NCBI GenBank assembly: GCA_016210285.1
Contig: JACQUN010000211.1
Span: forward strand, 1-22,272
DNA length: 22,272 nt
Source of the DNA: Chloroflexota bacterium
Lineage (GTDB): Bacteria > Chloroflexota > Dehalococcoidia > UBA1127 > JACQUN01
Direction of reading: 5' to 3'
Shown here: one piece after another, positions 14,420 through 22,272 of the stretch
How the letters are laid out: each line of letters begins with the position of its first letter
Position numbering within the stretch: position 1 is the first letter of the stretch
The notes under the pieces: model-generated
What the model was told of the DNA's origin: nothing
Seen by the model: the letters and a program-made list of their open reading frames with translations, nothing else
Databases searched by the model: none
Position numbers and translations under genes: made by a program

Positions 14420-15298
14420 TCACTTTGCTGGCCTGATAGTCACCTGTCCGTCATCCACCTGCACCTTCACCCGTCCCTTGAGCTTCAGCTTCTCCACATA
14501 CTCCTGAGGTAGCTGGAGCCGACCGACCTGGTCCACCAGCAGGTACTCCTGGAGCAGCGATTCGCCAGGGTGCTGGAAGGTGGGCTGCATCAGGAACTCG
14601 GTGCTGATGCGGCCATCGCGGATCTGGACAACCCGGTCTACGAAACGGGCGACCCCCGGATAGTGAGTGACCACCACCACCGTAACCCCATAGGTCTTGC
14701 TCATGGCCCGCAGGGCCTCAAAAACCTGTACCCCTGTCTGGGTATCCAGCTCACCCGTGGGCTCGTCTGCTAGAAGCAGGGGTGGATTGTTGGCCAGGGC
14801 CACGGCAATGCCCAGCCGTTGCTGCTCGCCCCCTGAGAGCTGGTGGGGCAAACGATCAGCCTTGTCGCTGAGCCCCAGGACCGCCAGGAGCTCCTGAGCT
14901 CGCTCCCTTCGTGCTTGCCTGGGTCGCCCGGCAATGGCCATGGGCAACTCGACGTTATCCAGGGCATTCAGATAGGGCAGGAGGTTTCTCCCCACCACCT
15001 GCCACACGAACCCCACCTCCTCCCTGCGATAGAGGACCAGGTCCCGCTCCCTCGTGGCCAGGAGGTCGCGCTTCCCTACGCGAACCTGTCCCGCAGAGGG
15101 GCGATCGAGCCCTGCCAGGATGTTCAAAAGGCTGGTCTTGCCGCTCCCACTGGCACCCACTATGGCCAGAAACTCACCCCTGGCGATCTCCATGTCCAGA
15201 CCCCGCAACGCCACCACCTCGAGCTCGGCGCGCTTATAGATCTTGAACAGGTCGTGGCACTCCACCAGGGGCTCAACTCCCTGCTGTACTCCGGACAT
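14420..15298 (-). CDS. ABC transporter ATPase (MacB/LolD type) with AbrB/SpoVT-like C-terminal hairpin domain
   Basis: 292 residues from the ATG at 15298, chosen because AGGAGG lies 8 bases upstream; an in-frame codon at 15334 would run past the preceding stop. The ATPase domain has Walker A GASGSGKT (48-55), Q-loop Gln100 in [12 protein letters not shown], signature LSGGEQQR (154-161), Walker B LLLADEP with Glu179, TGELD and switch His212. After a linker (about 234-250) the tail contains [19 protein letters not shown] and then [15 protein letters not shown]. This matches the swapped beta-hairpin pattern of AbrB/SpoVT/MazE DNA-binding domains (strand, GR-LP, helix, strand, hairpin, strand). 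The tail could mediate dimerisation, or DNA or protein binding. The ATPase should power the adjacent permeases at the inner face of the membrane. It lies 44 bases after the second permease. Confidence 0.9.
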   Translation of the reverse strand: MSGVQQGVEPLVECHDLFKIYKRAELEVVALRGLDMEIARGEFLAIVGASGSGKTSLLNILAGLDRPSAGQVRVGKRDLLATRERDLVLYRREEVGFVWQVVGRNLLPYLNALDNVELPMAIAGRPRQARRERAQELLAVLGLSDKADRLPHQLSGGEQQRLGIAVALANNPPLLLADEPTGELDTQTGVQVFEALRAMSKTYGVTVVVVTHYPGVARFVDRVVQIRDGRISTEFLMQPTFQHPGESLLQEYLLVDQVGRLQLPQEYVEKLKLKGRVKVQVDDGQVTIRPAK

Positions 15299-15342
15299 CC
15301 GTGATCCTCCTCGCTGGACTCCCCGGCATCCCACCCGCCGTG

Positions 15343-18300
15343 CTATGCCTCTCCCATACGCAGGACCCGCTGCACCTCCAACCGCGCGATCATCCTGGCC
15401 AGGCCCAGGACCGTCCCTGCGGTTGCAACGGCCAACACCAGGTACGCAATGCCCAGCGCAGCCCAGTCCACCTGCAGGATCATGGGAGGGACCAGGCGGC
15501 CACCCCCCTCAGCAACCTCCAGCATCGGCAGCAAAGCCCTGCCAAGGTAGTGGCCCACCCACGTCCCCAAACCGATGCCACACGCCGCCACCAGAAGGAG
15601 AGAGAGCCAGATCACCCCGCTGAGCTGGCCTTTCGAGAACCCCAGGGTCCGCAAGAGAGCGAACTCGGTCTGCCTCTCCCTGGCGTCTATGGAGGCATAC
15701 AGCATGAGGCCGGAGACACTGGCCAGAACCACCGTGAGGAAGGAGAGCGCCAGAAGGCCCCCCCACCCCGCGGTGACCAGGGGATCCGCCAGGCGCGAGC
15801 TCATCAGTGCCGCGACATCGTGGACACGGTAAACCCGGAGGCCCCTGGACTCCAGGGCTTTCCGGACAGCATCGCCGTCCAGGATGGGACCACCCGCTCG
15901 AACCCATATCTCGCCGCTGGTTTCGCCCCCTCGGGGGGTGCGCAGGCCAAGGAAAGCCGCCAGCCCCCCCAGGTCCACCACCGTGTACATCTCCCGATCC
16001 GGGTTGAGGGTGGGAAAATAGTCAACCACGCCGGCGACTTTCAGGGGAACAAAGCCCCCGCTGGCCCACACCACCACCGTCTGCCCAGGGGATGTATTGT
16101 TTTCCTTGAGGAAGGCAGGGCTCACCAGTGCAGGAAGAGGGGTCTCCGGGGGACCTGCCCTGATGCCGAGAAGGCCAAGGCCCCCCGCACTCCACGTGAA
16201 GGCTGCGCTGACCCGCCCCGGTCGAGCCACGCCTCGACTTTGCTCCAGGGCCATATGCCCTGGAGCACTGTAGTCCTCCAGCACACGCCAGCCACCCAGC
16301 TCCTGGAAATCTGCCAGCATGACCTTCCCCAGGCTCGGCGAGGCCACCGACATCTCGTCCAGAAAGAGGGCTCCGGGCTCTCTGTCGGTCCTGCGAAGAG
16401 CGAGGTAAAGCGTCTGGAGGGTAAAGGGCGAAGCGAAGGAGGGCGCAGGCTCGCCAGGCCGGCGCACTACGGGAGGAAGAGGACGTACCGGGGCCTCCAG
16501 GAGCCTCCATCCCCTGAAATCCAGGTCTCCCACCGCGACATCAAAGTAGAAGCCTCGGGCATCCTGGAAGCGCGCTATCAGCCTCGAGTCTGGGAAAGGT
16601 CTCCCCGGCTGCACCCAGATACTCAGCGCCTGTGCGTCCCCGGGGAGAGGGATGCCCGAAGGTGCGGGAGCTGCCCCCAGGGGCGCCATGAGCTCGTCCA
16701 GAGGCCGAGGCCCGAAGTCCGGGCGGAACCACGCCCCCTGGGCGAAGCGCCCTGAGTCCACCGCCAGGACGGTGACATCCTTCCCGAAGGTCTTGGTCGT
16801 GACCGAGCCGTTGGCGCGGACCACGTTGACACTGTGCGCCACCCCAGGCACGTTCGCCAGGGACGTGGCAGGAGCACCCGCCATCACGTCGTCCGCCCGG
16901 CCCACGTATTCGACCCGCACGTCACTCCCTGTGGAGTACAGAGCCTGCTCACGCAAGCTGCGCTCCAGGGTAGAGCCAAAGGCAGCACCCACCACTCCCA
17001 GGGCGGTGGCCAGCATGAGCAGCACCAACAGGCTGCCCGCCGGGATCGGGTTCCTGGCCAGGGGCTTGAGCCCCTGCGCCAGCCACACAATCCCCAGCGG
17101 CTCGACCGCCCTGGCCAACGCACCGAGGACCAGGGGGAAAAAGCGCAGCACCAACAACCCCACCCCAGCGAGGCCCAACACCGGCCCCAGCAGGAGGGAG
17201 AAGTCCAGGCGAAGCCCCTCGGTCCCCAGGGGCCGCACCAGGACTGACCCCCTCTCGCGAAGCTGCCACCACACCAGCCCCATGAGGGCAAGCACAAGGA
17301 GGTCCAGGTAGTAACGATGGAGGAGAGGCGCCCGCGGAGGGCGCGCCAGCATCTGTCGCTGCTCCACCACGCTGCGGCGGGCAGCCCCCAGGATGGAGAG
17401 GGTGAAAACCGCAACGGCGAGGAGCCCCCCAACGGCCCCCAGGAGAAACGCCTGGGGCGACATGGCGGCAGAGAGCAGCCCCACCCGGCCCAGGTCGGAG
17501 GGGGCAAGGCGGTCCGCGACCAACACCACCGCCAGGGCCAGGAACGGCCCCAGGACGACGGCGGGGATGGCCAGCAGAAGCCCTTCCACCAGGGCCAGAA
17601 CCTCGATCCAGGCCGTGGTAGCGCCCCGACCCTTCAGGAGGGTGACCTCTGTCCCCCGCAAGCGCCCCAGCAGCCCGGCCACCAGGAACAGGTAGTACAT
17701 CAGCGCCCCCACCACAAGAAAGACGAGGAGGAAAAGGGGGATGCGCGCCAGCAGCAGCCGATGGTCGTACCGGGTCAGCACGCGGTCCAGGCCAGTGGTC
17801 TCCGAGGAGTTCGGCAGGCTTCTGTGCACGTCCTGGATGATGCTCTCTACCGAGGCGCGGAGAGGCGCCACGTCCTTGGCCCGAAGGTTCTCCCTGTCCA
17901 GGTAGAAAAACCACATGAAATCGGTGTACAGCCCCCGGTTGGCCTGGGCAACCACCGTAAAGAGCCCCTCCTCGGTTGCAAACATCGGCACGGTGGTCCA
18001 CTCAGAGAAGGTATGGGTGAATCGGTCCGCTTCCCCAAACCAGAACTCCTCCCCCGGGTCTCTGGGCTCGATGAGGCCCACCACCTGGACCGGGACCGAC
18101 TCCTCCCGCTTGCCAATGACCGCAGGGAAGAGCTCCACCACATCTCCAACGCCAATGCCCAGCGCCGCAGCCCCCTGGGGGTCAAGGACCGCCTCCAGCC
18201 GGGCGCCCGCGGCTCGCGGCAGCCGCCCTTCCACAACCCGTATGTGCTCTTCCAGCCCGCTCATGTACTGGAGCGGGCCCCGTGGGCGCACCGAGTCCGA

Positions 18301-18687
18301 GGTCTCCCACTCGGGCCTGCCCGCAAAAAAGAAGGTGGAGGTCCTGATGTAGAGGGACCGGTCCCGAAGGTAGGGACGCAGCTTCTTGAAGACTCGCTCC
18401 TCCACGAAACGGCTGCTGTTGGCGAAGATGGCCGGGTCGAGCGGGTTGAACACCCGCACCGCCAGGTCAACCTCCTGTGGAGGGGTCTGGCGAAGGGTGT
18501 ACTGCAACGCGGACTCCCGGAGCATGATGGAGTAGATCACCCCGCTGGTCATGAGCGCCACGGCCAGGAGCATACCGAAAGCCACCGCGAGCTGCAGGCG
18601 CCAGTCCACCGTCGCCCGGCGCCGAGCGACATGGTACGCCAGCCCCGCAATCTCCCACAGCGCCGAAGGCCCCCGTGGTTCCTTCAT
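15343..18687 (-). CDS. Large FtsX/MacB-like ABC permease with jelly-roll inserts (copy B)
   Basis: 1,114 residues. ATG at 18687 overlaps the upstream stop as TGATG with GGAG 5 bases away; the GTG one codon earlier is too close to that site. Ten hydrophobic segments are visible, near residues 32-55, 315-340, 366-390, 412-433, 459-475, 497-518, 552-575, 975-998, 1025-1048 and 1077-1100. The first FtsX unit carries LARIPLFLLVFLV and the cytoplasmic TLLKGRGATTAWIE coupling segment; the last unit has EFALLRTLGFSKGQLSG. Two external domains lie between helices 1-2 and 7-8. The second external domain contains a carbohydrate-binding-like jelly-roll (IWVQPGRPFP...ARFQDARGFYFDVAVGD...FRGWRLLEAPV, about 688-735) and a second similar unit from about 790. 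It pairs with the paralogue upstream. Substrate unknown; a lipid, lipoprotein, peptide or signal-transduction role is possible. Confidence 0.9.
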   Translation of the reverse strand: MKEPRGPSALWEIAGLAYHVARRRATVDWRLQLAVAFGMLLAVALMTSGVIYSIMLRESALQYTLRQTPPQEVDLAVRVFNPLDPAIFANSSRFVEERVFKKLRPYLRDRSLYIRTSTFFFAGRPEWETSDSVRPRGPLQYMSGLEEHIRVVEGRLPRAAGARLEAVLDPQGAAALGIGVGDVVELFPAVIGKREESVPVQVVGLIEPRDPGEEFWFGEADRFTHTFSEWTTVPMFATEEGLFTVVAQANRGLYTDFMWFFYLDRENLRAKDVAPLRASVESIIQDVHRSLPNSSETTGLDRVLTRYDHRLLLARIPLFLLVFLVVGALMYYLFLVAGLLGRLRGTEVTLLKGRGATTAWIEVLALVEGLLLAIPAVVLGPFLALAVVLVADRLAPSDLGRVGLLSAAMSPQAFLLGAVGGLLAVAVFTLSILGAARRSVVEQRQMLARPPRAPLLHRYYLDLLVLALMGLVWWQLRERGSVLVRPLGTEGLRLDFSLLLGPVLGLAGVGLLVLRFFPLVLGALARAVEPLGIVWLAQGLKPLARNPIPAGSLLVLLMLATALGVVGAAFGSTLERSLREQALYSTGSDVRVEYVGRADDVMAGAPATSLANVPGVAHSVNVVRANGSVTTKTFGKDVTVLAVDSGRFAQGAWFRPDFGPRPLDELMAPLGAAPAPSGIPLPGDAQALSIWVQPGRPFPDSRLIARFQDARGFYFDVAVGDLDFRGWRLLEAPVRPLPPVVRRPGEPAPSFASPFTLQTLYLALRRTDREPGALFLDEMSVASPSLGKVMLADFQELGGWRVLEDYSAPGHMALEQSRGVARPGRVSAAFTWSAGGLGLLGIRAGPPETPLPALVSPAFLKENNTSPGQTVVVWASGGFVPLKVAGVVDYFPTLNPDREMYTVVDLGGLAAFLGLRTPRGGETSGEIWVRAGGPILDGDAVRKALESRGLRVYRVHDVAALMSSRLADPLVTAGWGGLLALSFLTVVLASVSGLMLYASIDARERQTEFALLRTLGFSKGQLSGVIWLSLLLVAACGIGLGTWVGHYLGRALLPMLEVAEGGGRLVPPMILQVDWAALGIAYLVLAVATAGTVLGLARMIARLEVQRVLRMGEA

Positions 18688-21600
18688 CACGGCTCCATCC
18701 GCAGCACATCGTGGCTCTTGAGTCGCAGGAACAGGACAACAGCCAGAAGGGCAGCCAGCCCCGCAGCCAGGATGGCGCTGCCGACCACGAGGGCCGCCAG
18801 TCCCGGGTCCACGGCCAGAGACACGGGGGGCACAACAAGACGCCCCTGGCCCGTGCTATCCAGATAGCTCAGGGTCCACCGACCCAGCAGGAACCCCAGG
18901 ACAACGCCTGGCACCAGGCCCACGCCGGCGAGGGCCGCGTGCTCCAGGCCCAGCCACAGCATCACCTGGCGTCGGGAGAACCCCAGGGCCTGGACAACCG
19001 CCAGCTCCACTCGCGCACTCTGCACGACCAGGGCGGCGTAGAGACCAAGTCCCATGACAGCGGCGCCCACCATGGCTACCAGTGCCAGCAGCGCCAGGCC
19101 ATGCCATCCCCCAGCCGCCAGGGGGTCGCTCGCCGCCAGCACCGCTTTACCTTCCCGGTCCTCCAGGTCTGTATAGAAGGGGATCGCCTTCTGAATCGCC
19201 TGCACCACCTTACTGTGATCGGACCCCTTGTCCAGGGCGATCCAGTACTCGTTAGAAGCCGTCGTGCTTCCCCGAGGCAAGCTGCGCAGCAGCTCCCTGT
19301 AGTGCTCCAGGTTCACCAGCACAAAGGGGCCGCTGGCCGGGCTCAGCGTCGGGAAATAGCGAGCCTCCCCTTTCACCATGATGGGAATCGAGCCTCCCCG
19401 TAGTGTCAGGATCACCGGCTCGTTGCGAGGAAGCCCAGCGCCGGCCACCGCAGGGAGGGGCCAGGGCGTCTGCGGGATCATGATCCCACGAGGAACGTCG
19501 CTGAGCGGGTCGGTCCAGGCGAGCTCCAGCCCCTGCCGCCCGCTTTTCGCGGCCCCAGTGCTCTGGCGCACACTGTCGGAGCCGCTGGCAGCGCCGGGAA
19601 TGGGGACCCAGAGGACATTCCCCTCGAACCCCTCGATGACCTTCTTTGTCCCACCCGCCTCGAGGACCGTGACATCGTCAATGACCAGGGAGCCCGAGGC
19701 AAGCCCCGCCAGCCGTGCGCCAGTCACAAAGAGGGAGGTAAGGGTAAGGGGTGGTTCCCTGGGGGCATCGTCTCCGGTGATAGGGGTCTCCAGATAGACC
19801 CACCCCGCAGACTGCAACCCCCCCAGGGCAACATCGAGAAACCGCCCTGTGCCGTCCCGGAGCCGGAGCCAGAGGGTGAAGCCCGGGTAGGGCCGATCGG
19901 CCTTCACCCACAAACCCACACGCCCCGTCCCCGCGGGCAACCTCAGCCCTCGCTCGGCGGGAAGGGGGAGACGCAGAGGCTCAAGAAGCGCCACCAGGTC
20001 CTTTTGCGCAAAGTCTTTGCGGAACCAGGTAGTGCTGGGCAGGCTTTCGGGGGTCACCCCCAGCACTGCGACGTCCGCGCTGGAAGACGCCCAGGAGGCC
20101 CGGGCATAGCTGCGGTACAGGGGGCTGACCCAGGCTACCCCGGGGACTGCGGCAATCTGTTTCCCCACATCACGCTGCTCACCGGTGTACTCGGCCACCG
20201 GATTCTTCAGCACCACCTGGCCTCCCAGAGCGTACCGGGTCTGGTCTCGCTGACTCTGCACCAGGGTGGTCCCGAAGATAGCCCCAAACACCCCCAGGGC
20301 TGTGGTCAGCATGAGGAGCACAGCCAGCGCCCCCGGAGAGGTCGGGTCGCGGGCCATCCGCCGCAGGGCGTGGAGGAGCCATATCGCATTGAGGGGGGCC
20401 AGCCCCCGCGCAAGCACACCGAGAAGGAGAGGGAACAGACGCAACAGCAGCAGCCCGCCCGCCAGGAGCCCCAGGGCCGGCCCAAGAAGCAGCGAGGGGG
20501 CGATGCTCACCCCCTGGCCCAGGAGCCTGGCGGTCACGAACCCTCCGCGCCCGCGGATCTGCCACCAGAGCAGCCCCACCACGGCCAGAATGAGAAAATC
20601 GAGGAAATACCGCTGAAGGAAGAGCGTTGCAGGTGGGCGGGCCCGTTGCCCCAGGAGCTGCACGAGCCCCCGCCAGGACATCCCCAGCCCAGCCAGGCCA
20701 AGCACTCCCACCGCCAGCACCCCTACTGCGGCGCTCAGGCCGAACACCCCAGGGGAGAGACGCGCCGAGAAACCTGCTCCCGCAGCTCCCAGGCCGTAGG
20801 CAAACAGAAAACGGTTGGCGAGCAAGGCGAGGAAGGGGCCCGCCAGGACGGCCGGCAAGGCAACCAGTATCCCCTCGCCAAACCCCAGCAGGGCGACCAC
20901 CTGGAACGGGGTTGCCCCCCGGCTCCGCAGGAGGGCAACCTCAGGGGCACGGGCCCGACTCAGGAGGCCTGTCAGGAGGAAAAGGTAGTAGAAGAGAACC
21001 GCCACCACCAGGGAAGAGTAGAGGAAAAGGGGCACCCGGGACAGCACGAGGCGCTGCTGGTACGTCTCAAGGACCTGGTTCAGGACCGTAAAGACGAAAG
21101 ACCTGGGGAAACGGTTGTTGACATCCGTTTCCAGCAAATCGAGAGCACTTGCCGTGGGGAGCACATCTGAAGCGGCGAGGGAGCCAGTGTTCAGGAACAC
21201 GTACCACCAGTAGGTGGCCAGCAGAGCGGGGTATCGAGCCCCCAGCCCGCCGAAGAACGCTTGTTCAGGGACGTACAGGGGGATGAACGTCTGCGTCTCA
21301 TCGGTCTCAATCCTGAAGTGACCCAGGTTCCCCAACCAGTACTCGTCCTGGGGGTCATTGGGCACCATAAGCCCCACAACCGTCAGGGCAACATTCTCCG
21401 ATGGGTCGGAGAAGAAGGGGACCACATAGATGCGCGTGCCGACCTTCCACTGCATTCGCTGCGCCGCATCCGCACCGACCGCCACCTCCATCTCCAGGGG
21501 GCCGCTCCCCATCGAAGCATCCGCCGAGCCAGGCCACCGGCCCTCCGTGACTGTGGCATGTTGCTCGAAGCCTGTGAAGAAGAACACGTAGCTCTGGGTC

Positions 21601-21974
21601 CCTCCCCTGGAAGGGCGTTGACCTGGACTCGCCACCATGGGGAGGTTCATGGAGCGCACATAGCGTTGGCTGCCCCTGTGGAGCCACCCCAGGTGGCCCG
21701 CTACAGCCCCATCCACCACCTGCCGGACCTGCTCATAGTCAGCAGGGCCCAGGGGGCGCTGCTGCACCACGACCTGGACGTTCAGATAGTCTTGATCTGC
21801 CCTCGCCAGGGCATGGCGAAGGCCGCTCTCCGCCAGCCCACCGGAGTAGATGGCGGTGGCGGACATGAGGACCGACGCCAGGAGAATGGCAAAGGCAGAG
21901 GCCAGCAGCAGGCGCCACGAGGTGCGAACCCGCCGGAGTGTCAGCCACAAAGGGAACCGGAGTAAGGCGCTCAC
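18687..21974 (-). CDS. Large FtsX/MacB-like ABC permease with jelly-roll inserts (copy A)
   Basis: About 1,095 residues from GTG at 21974, preferred because GGTGGGG lies a proper 8 bases upstream; TTG at 21980 is the alternative. Ten hydrophobic segments occur near residues 22-44, 315-338, 364-386, 408-430, 453-472, 494-516, 549-571, 957-982, 1008-1031 and 1058-1083. Coupling motifs are APEVALLRSRGATPFQ and ARVELAVVQALGFSRRQ. The external loop after helix 7 holds GLWVKADRPYPGFTLWLRL plus FLDVALGGLQSAGWVYLETPI, a carbohydrate-binding-like beta-sandwich, and then a second unit opening with VIEGFEGNVLWVP and GRQGLELAW. The order of helices and inserts is identical to copy B although sequence identity looks modest, so the two probably form a heterodimer from an old duplication. 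It is the first gene of the ABC operon and has a promoter just upstream. Confidence 0.9.
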   Translation of the reverse strand: MSALLRFPLWLTLRRVRTSWRLLLASAFAILLASVLMSATAIYSGGLAESGLRHALARADQDYLNVQVVVQQRPLGPADYEQVRQVVDGAVAGHLGWLHRGSQRYVRSMNLPMVASPGQRPSRGGTQSYVFFFTGFEQHATVTEGRWPGSADASMGSGPLEMEVAVGADAAQRMQWKVGTRIYVVPFFSDPSENVALTVVGLMVPNDPQDEYWLGNLGHFRIETDETQTFIPLYVPEQAFFGGLGARYPALLATYWWYVFLNTGSLAASDVLPTASALDLLETDVNNRFPRSFVFTVLNQVLETYQQRLVLSRVPLFLYSSLVVAVLFYYLFLLTGLLSRARAPEVALLRSRGATPFQVVALLGFGEGILVALPAVLAGPFLALLANRFLFAYGLGAAGAGFSARLSPGVFGLSAAVGVLAVGVLGLAGLGMSWRGLVQLLGQRARPPATLFLQRYFLDFLILAVVGLLWWQIRGRGGFVTARLLGQGVSIAPSLLLGPALGLLAGGLLLLRLFPLLLGVLARGLAPLNAIWLLHALRRMARDPTSPGALAVLLMLTTALGVFGAIFGTTLVQSQRDQTRYALGGQVVLKNPVAEYTGEQRDVGKQIAAVPGVAWVSPLYRSYARASWASSSADVAVLGVTPESLPSTTWFRKDFAQKDLVALLEPLRLPLPAERGLRLPAGTGRVGLWVKADRPYPGFTLWLRLRDGTGRFLDVALGGLQSAGWVYLETPITGDDAPREPPLTLTSLFVTGARLAGLASGSLVIDDVTVLEAGGTKKVIEGFEGNVLWVPIPGAASGSDSVRQSTGAAKSGRQGLELAWTDPLSDVPRGIMIPQTPWPLPAVAGAGLPRNEPVILTLRGGSIPIMVKGEARYFPTLSPASGPFVLVNLEHYRELLRSLPRGSTTASNEYWIALDKGSDHSKVVQAIQKAIPFYTDLEDREGKAVLAASDPLAAGGWHGLALLALVAMVGAAVMGLGLYAALVVQSARVELAVVQALGFSRRQVMLWLGLEHAALAGVGLVPGVVLGFLLGRWTLSYLDSTGQGRLVVPPVSLAVDPGLAALVVGSAILAAGLAALLAVVLFLRLKSHDVLRMEP

Positions 21975-22003
21975 GTCCAATCCCCACCGGAAATGGCGTG
22001 CCT

Positions 22004-22032
22004 ATTGTGCCCTTCTCTGTGCCGGGATGCAA
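22004..22032 (-). promoter_or_regulatory. Possible promoter of the ABC permease operon
   Basis: On the minus strand TTGCAT (22032-22027) and CACAAT (22009-22004) are exactly 17 bases apart, about 30 bases before the GTG start. Both are imperfect matches, so this is a plausible but weak call. Confidence 0.38.
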
Positions 22033-22170
22033 CCTGTCCTCCAAGGCAGACAGAGAGGGCAGCAGGGCTCTGCGGTGCCCGTCGAACTGCCCCCCCATCA
22101 ACCAGCCCTGGCGGCCCTGGGGTGGCTACGGCACCGCGGAATAGAAGAGCCAGGCTAGTGTCCTGAGTTG

Positions 22171-22187
22171 TTCATTCGTTGAATAAA
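22171..22187. promoter_or_regulatory. AT-rich dyad, possible operator
   Basis: TTCATTC and GAATAAA are inverted around GTT with one mismatch in 7-base arms. It stands out as an AT-rich island about 190 bases upstream of the permease start. No -10/-35 pair can be tied to it. Confidence 0.25.
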
Positions 22188-22208
22188 TGCAGCGACTGTT
22201 GGACGGCC

Positions 22209-22241
22209 CCGTTCATGGTTCGACAAGCCCACCACGAACGG
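22209..22241. repeat. Interspersed-type palindromic repeat
   Basis: An 11-base arm CCGTTCATGGT (22209-22219) and its inverse ACCACGAACGG (22231-22241) match except for one G-T wobble, around the 11-base centre TCGACAAGCCC. The combination of TTCGACAAG with a CGAACGG end resembles short palindromes that, from memory, recur in intergenic regions of many environmental genomes. No other copy was seen in this window. Confidence 0.6.
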
Positions 22242-22255
22242 ACAACCCTAACCTG

Positions 22256-22272
22256 CTCGCCCTGAGCCGCGA
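22256..22272. repeat. Partial second repeat unit cut by the window edge
   Basis: CTCGCCCTGAGCCGCGA resembles a degenerate form of the TTCGCCCTGAGC-TGTCGA type element often found next to the palindrome at 22209-22241. Only one side is visible, so this is tentative. Confidence 0.3.

Larger units (their letters stand above)
22033..22272. other. Non-coding right end of the window
   Basis: No open frame here has a ribosome site or family similarity. The first part (to about 22150) is GC-rich and featureless apart from a short CCCTGG direct repeat. The rest holds an AT-rich dyad and an interspersed-type palindrome, listed separately. The next gene upstream of the ABC operon lies outside the window. 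Confidence 0.5.

Noticed and set aside
17317..18867. Long plus-strand open frame opposite permease B
   Set aside because: Low-complexity Gln/His/Arg/Pro-rich product, antisense to transmembrane segments of a real gene.

Overview
All convincing genes in this GC-rich window (roughly 63-65% by eye) lie on the minus strand, so transcription runs from high to low coordinates. Gene content suggests an uncultured member of the Chloroflexota, in the broad Dehalococcoidia/SAR202 sense. The pointers are paired CaiB-type CoA-transferases with CitE-type lyases, a soluble NuoEF plus molybdopterin-type oxidoreductase set, and giant FtsX-like permeases. This is inference from gene content; no rRNA or other marker gene is present.

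Layout in transcription order. (1) 21974 down to 13677 is a four-gene ABC operon: two paralogous ten-helix FtsX/MacB-like permeases (about 1,100 residues each, with jelly-roll inserts in the external domain), then two LolD/MacB-type ATPases. The first ATPase carries an AbrB/SpoVT-like beta-hairpin tail. (2) 13555 to 8591 is a tightly overlapping nuoE-nuoF-molybdopterin oxidoreductase operon. The large subunit looks like the formate dehydrogenase alpha subunit but has no Cys or Sec at the catalytic position. (3) 8295 to 7531 is a monocistronic ferredoxin/flavodoxin-NADP reductase with a good promoter, a leader and a clear intrinsic terminator. (4) 7341 to 7150 is a small YHS-domain metal-binding protein with its own promoter; its -10 box lies in a perfect dyad. 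(5) 6868 to beyond position 1 is a seven-gene catabolic operon: three CitE/HpcH-family proteins, two class III CoA-transferases, a VOC-family epimerase-like protein and a glycine oxidase-like flavoenzyme cut by the window edge.

How the genes may work together. The catabolic operon reads as acyl-CoA chemistry. A CoA-transferase activates a dicarboxylic or hydroxy acid, a CitE-type lyase cleaves or forms a malyl-/citramalyl-CoA-like intermediate, a VOC protein may epimerise an acyl-CoA, and a ThiO-like oxidase could supply glyoxylate. In both duplicated families only one copy keeps its catalytic residues: CitE copy 3 of 3, and CoA-transferase 1472-2860 rather than 2860-4059. This suggests hetero-oligomers or regulatory/scaffold subunits. 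The NuoEF-type complex and the NADP reductase would handle NAD(P)H and low-potential electrons. The ABC operon is probably a separate envelope function.

No tRNA, rRNA, CRISPR array, insertion sequence or phage gene was found. A palindromic interspersed-type repeat sits at the right edge (22209-22241).
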